Position numbers and translations under genes: made by a program
Notes under the pieces: model-generated
What the model saw: the letters and a program-made list of their open reading frames with translations, nothing else
The model's database searches: none
Told to the model about the DNA's origin: nothing
In this document: one piece after another, positions 63,110 through 64,000 of the stretch
Position numbering within the stretch: position 1 is the first letter of the stretch
Layout of the letters: each line of letters begins with the position of its first letter
Assembly: GCF_003688405.1 (NCBI RefSeq)
Contig: NZ_REFC01000013.1
Span: 186,001 to 250,000, forward strand
Length of the DNA: 64,000 bases
Direction of reading: 5' to 3'
Source of the DNA: Ulvibacter antarcticus
GTDB taxonomy: Bacteria; Bacteroidota; Bacteroidia; Flavobacteriales; Flavobacteriaceae

Positions 63110-64000
63110 CTAAACCTGAATAATACCCAGATTAAAAGGTTTTTCGATTGGAGCATGGTTCGCAGCTTCTATTCCCATTGAGATCCATGTTCGGGTATCC
63201 AACGGATTAATAACCGCATCGGTCCAGATTCGAGACGCCGCATAATAAGGCGAAATCTGCCTATCATAGCGTGCTTTTATACGATCGAAGAGTTCTTTTT
63301 CTACTTCAGGAGTAATTTTTTCTCCTTTCTTTTTCAATGAGGCTGTTTCAATTTGAAGCAATACTTTAGCCGCGCTATTGCCACTCATCACCGCAAGCTC
63401 GGCACTGGGCCAGGCTACTATTAATCGAGGATCGTAGGCTTTTCCGCACATGGCGTAGTTTCCCGCGCCATAAGAATTACCAATCACGATGGTGAATTTA
63501 GGTACTACACTATTACTTACAGCATTTACCATCTTAGCGCCATCCTTAATAATTCCTCCGTGTTCGCTTTTAGATCCTACCATAAAACCGGTAACATCTT
63601 GGAGAAACACCAACGGAATTTTCTTCTGATTACAATTCGCGATAAACCGTGTGGCTTTATCGGCGCTATCACTGTAAATCACACCACCGAACTGCATCTC
63701 ACTAGGTTTGGTTTTTGCCTTGGTTGTTTTTACCAGTTTCCGCTGATTCGCAACAATACCTACAGCCCAGCCATCGATACGCGCATATCCGGTAAGAATT
63801 GTTTGTCCGTAGCCTTTTTTATATTCTTCAAAATCACTATTATCAACAAGGCGAGAGATAATTTCCCTCATGTCATATTGCTCAGCTCTGGATTTTGGGA
63901 GTAGTCCGAAGATCTCGTCAGGATCTTCTTTTGGTTTTTCGCTTTTTTCACGGTTATAACCAGCCTTTTCGTAATCACCGATCTTGGAAACTATATTTTT
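63110..64000 (-). CDS. Acyl-CoA carboxylase beta subunit, 5' end outside window
   Basis: The frame is open from the window edge, with 43 codons before the first in-frame ATG (at 63871), so about 296 C-terminal residues are present. The carboxyltransferase domain shows KPKEDPDEIFGLLP, FLQDVTGFMVGSKSEHGGIIKDGAKM, VVPKFTIVIGNSYGAGNYAMCG and the ending YAASRIWTDAVINPLDTRTW. These fit a biotin-dependent acyl-CoA carboxylase beta subunit, and the last part resembles methylcrotonyl-CoA carboxylase more than propionyl-CoA carboxylase. It would carboxylate an acyl-CoA in branched amino acid or fatty acid breakdown. Confidence 0.9.
   Translation of the reverse strand, partial: KNIVSKIGDYEKAGYNREKSEKPKEDPDEIFGLLPKSRAEQYDMREIISRLVDNSDFEEYKKGYGQTILTGYARIDGWAVGIVANQRKLVKTTKAKTKPSEMQFGGVIYSDSADKATRFIANCNQKKIPLVFLQDVTGFMVGSKSEHGGIIKDGAKMVNAVSNSVVPKFTIVIGNSYGAGNYAMCGKAYDPRLIVAWPSAELAVMSGNSAAKVLLQIETASLKKKGEKITPEVEKELFDRIKARYDRQISPYYAASRIWTDAVINPLDTRTWISMGIEAANHAPIEKPFNLGIIQV

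Overview
The window is chromosomal DNA of an AT-rich Bacteroidetes bacterium, most likely a marine member of the Flavobacteriaceae. The reasons are promoters of the TTG-N19-TAnnTTTG type (1647-1676, 11872-11901, 21166-21195), several secreted proteins ending in type IX secretion (T9SS) sorting domains, lipoproteins with a short lipobox, an unlinked single-copy pheT, and menaquinone genes. No phage, plasmid, tRNA or rRNA genes were seen. The only stable RNA gene recognised is the small SRP RNA (1681-1774).

Layout. 1-5850: a partial lipoprotein, a glutaminyl cyclase, SRP RNA, an SDR oxidoreductase, transaldolase, and a thioredoxin-fold lipoprotein without a CXXC. 6-16 kb: an ABC-F ATPase whose second Walker A is lost, small unknown proteins, a fasciclin protein, pheT, a coiled-coil protein, a TlpA-like lipoprotein and a beta-propeller lipoprotein. 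16-32 kb: aldehyde dehydrogenase, an M28 peptidase, recG, then a run of exported proteins (PNGase F-like amidase, M1 aminopeptidase, SGNH/PKD protein, patatin, carboxypeptidase-regulatory lipoprotein, T9SS protein).

32.2-44.8 kb is the most unusual region. Six genes encode Sec-exported proteins made almost wholly of 11-residue curlin-type repeats (about 16 to 40 units each). They are followed by a propeller/Y_Y_Y sensor kinase and a LytTR response regulator. Five promoter regions here share one architecture: two direct repeats related to AAACTAAC exactly 21 bp apart, with a -7 box starting exactly 48 bp after the second repeat starts. A 21-bp period fits the paired sites bound by LytTR regulators, so the adjacent regulator probably controls the curlin genes and, through the last one, its own operon. 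One of the five promoters (35780-35856) now drives no gene. It sits beside the 3' end and terminator of a deleted curlin gene and may give a short RNA. No csgE, csgF or csgG homologue lies in the window.

44.8-64 kb is ordinary: an FMN-dependent glutamate synthase-like protein, an M20 amidohydrolase, UvrD-type helicase, a triple CBM48 protein overlapping a retropepsin-like protein, GNAT, an HsdR-N protein, holA, two DoxX proteins, a menaquinone cluster (menA, menC, menE) with a metallo-beta-lactamase-fold hydrolase and a CPBP protease between, an M24 peptidase, an MFS transporter, and the C-terminal part of an acyl-CoA carboxylase beta subunit.

Across the window the nonamer CTTCGGAAG (either strand) occurs at least 16 times by hand count, far more than base composition predicts. 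Several intergenic spaces hold 7- or 8-bp tandem arrays or small inverted-repeat elements.
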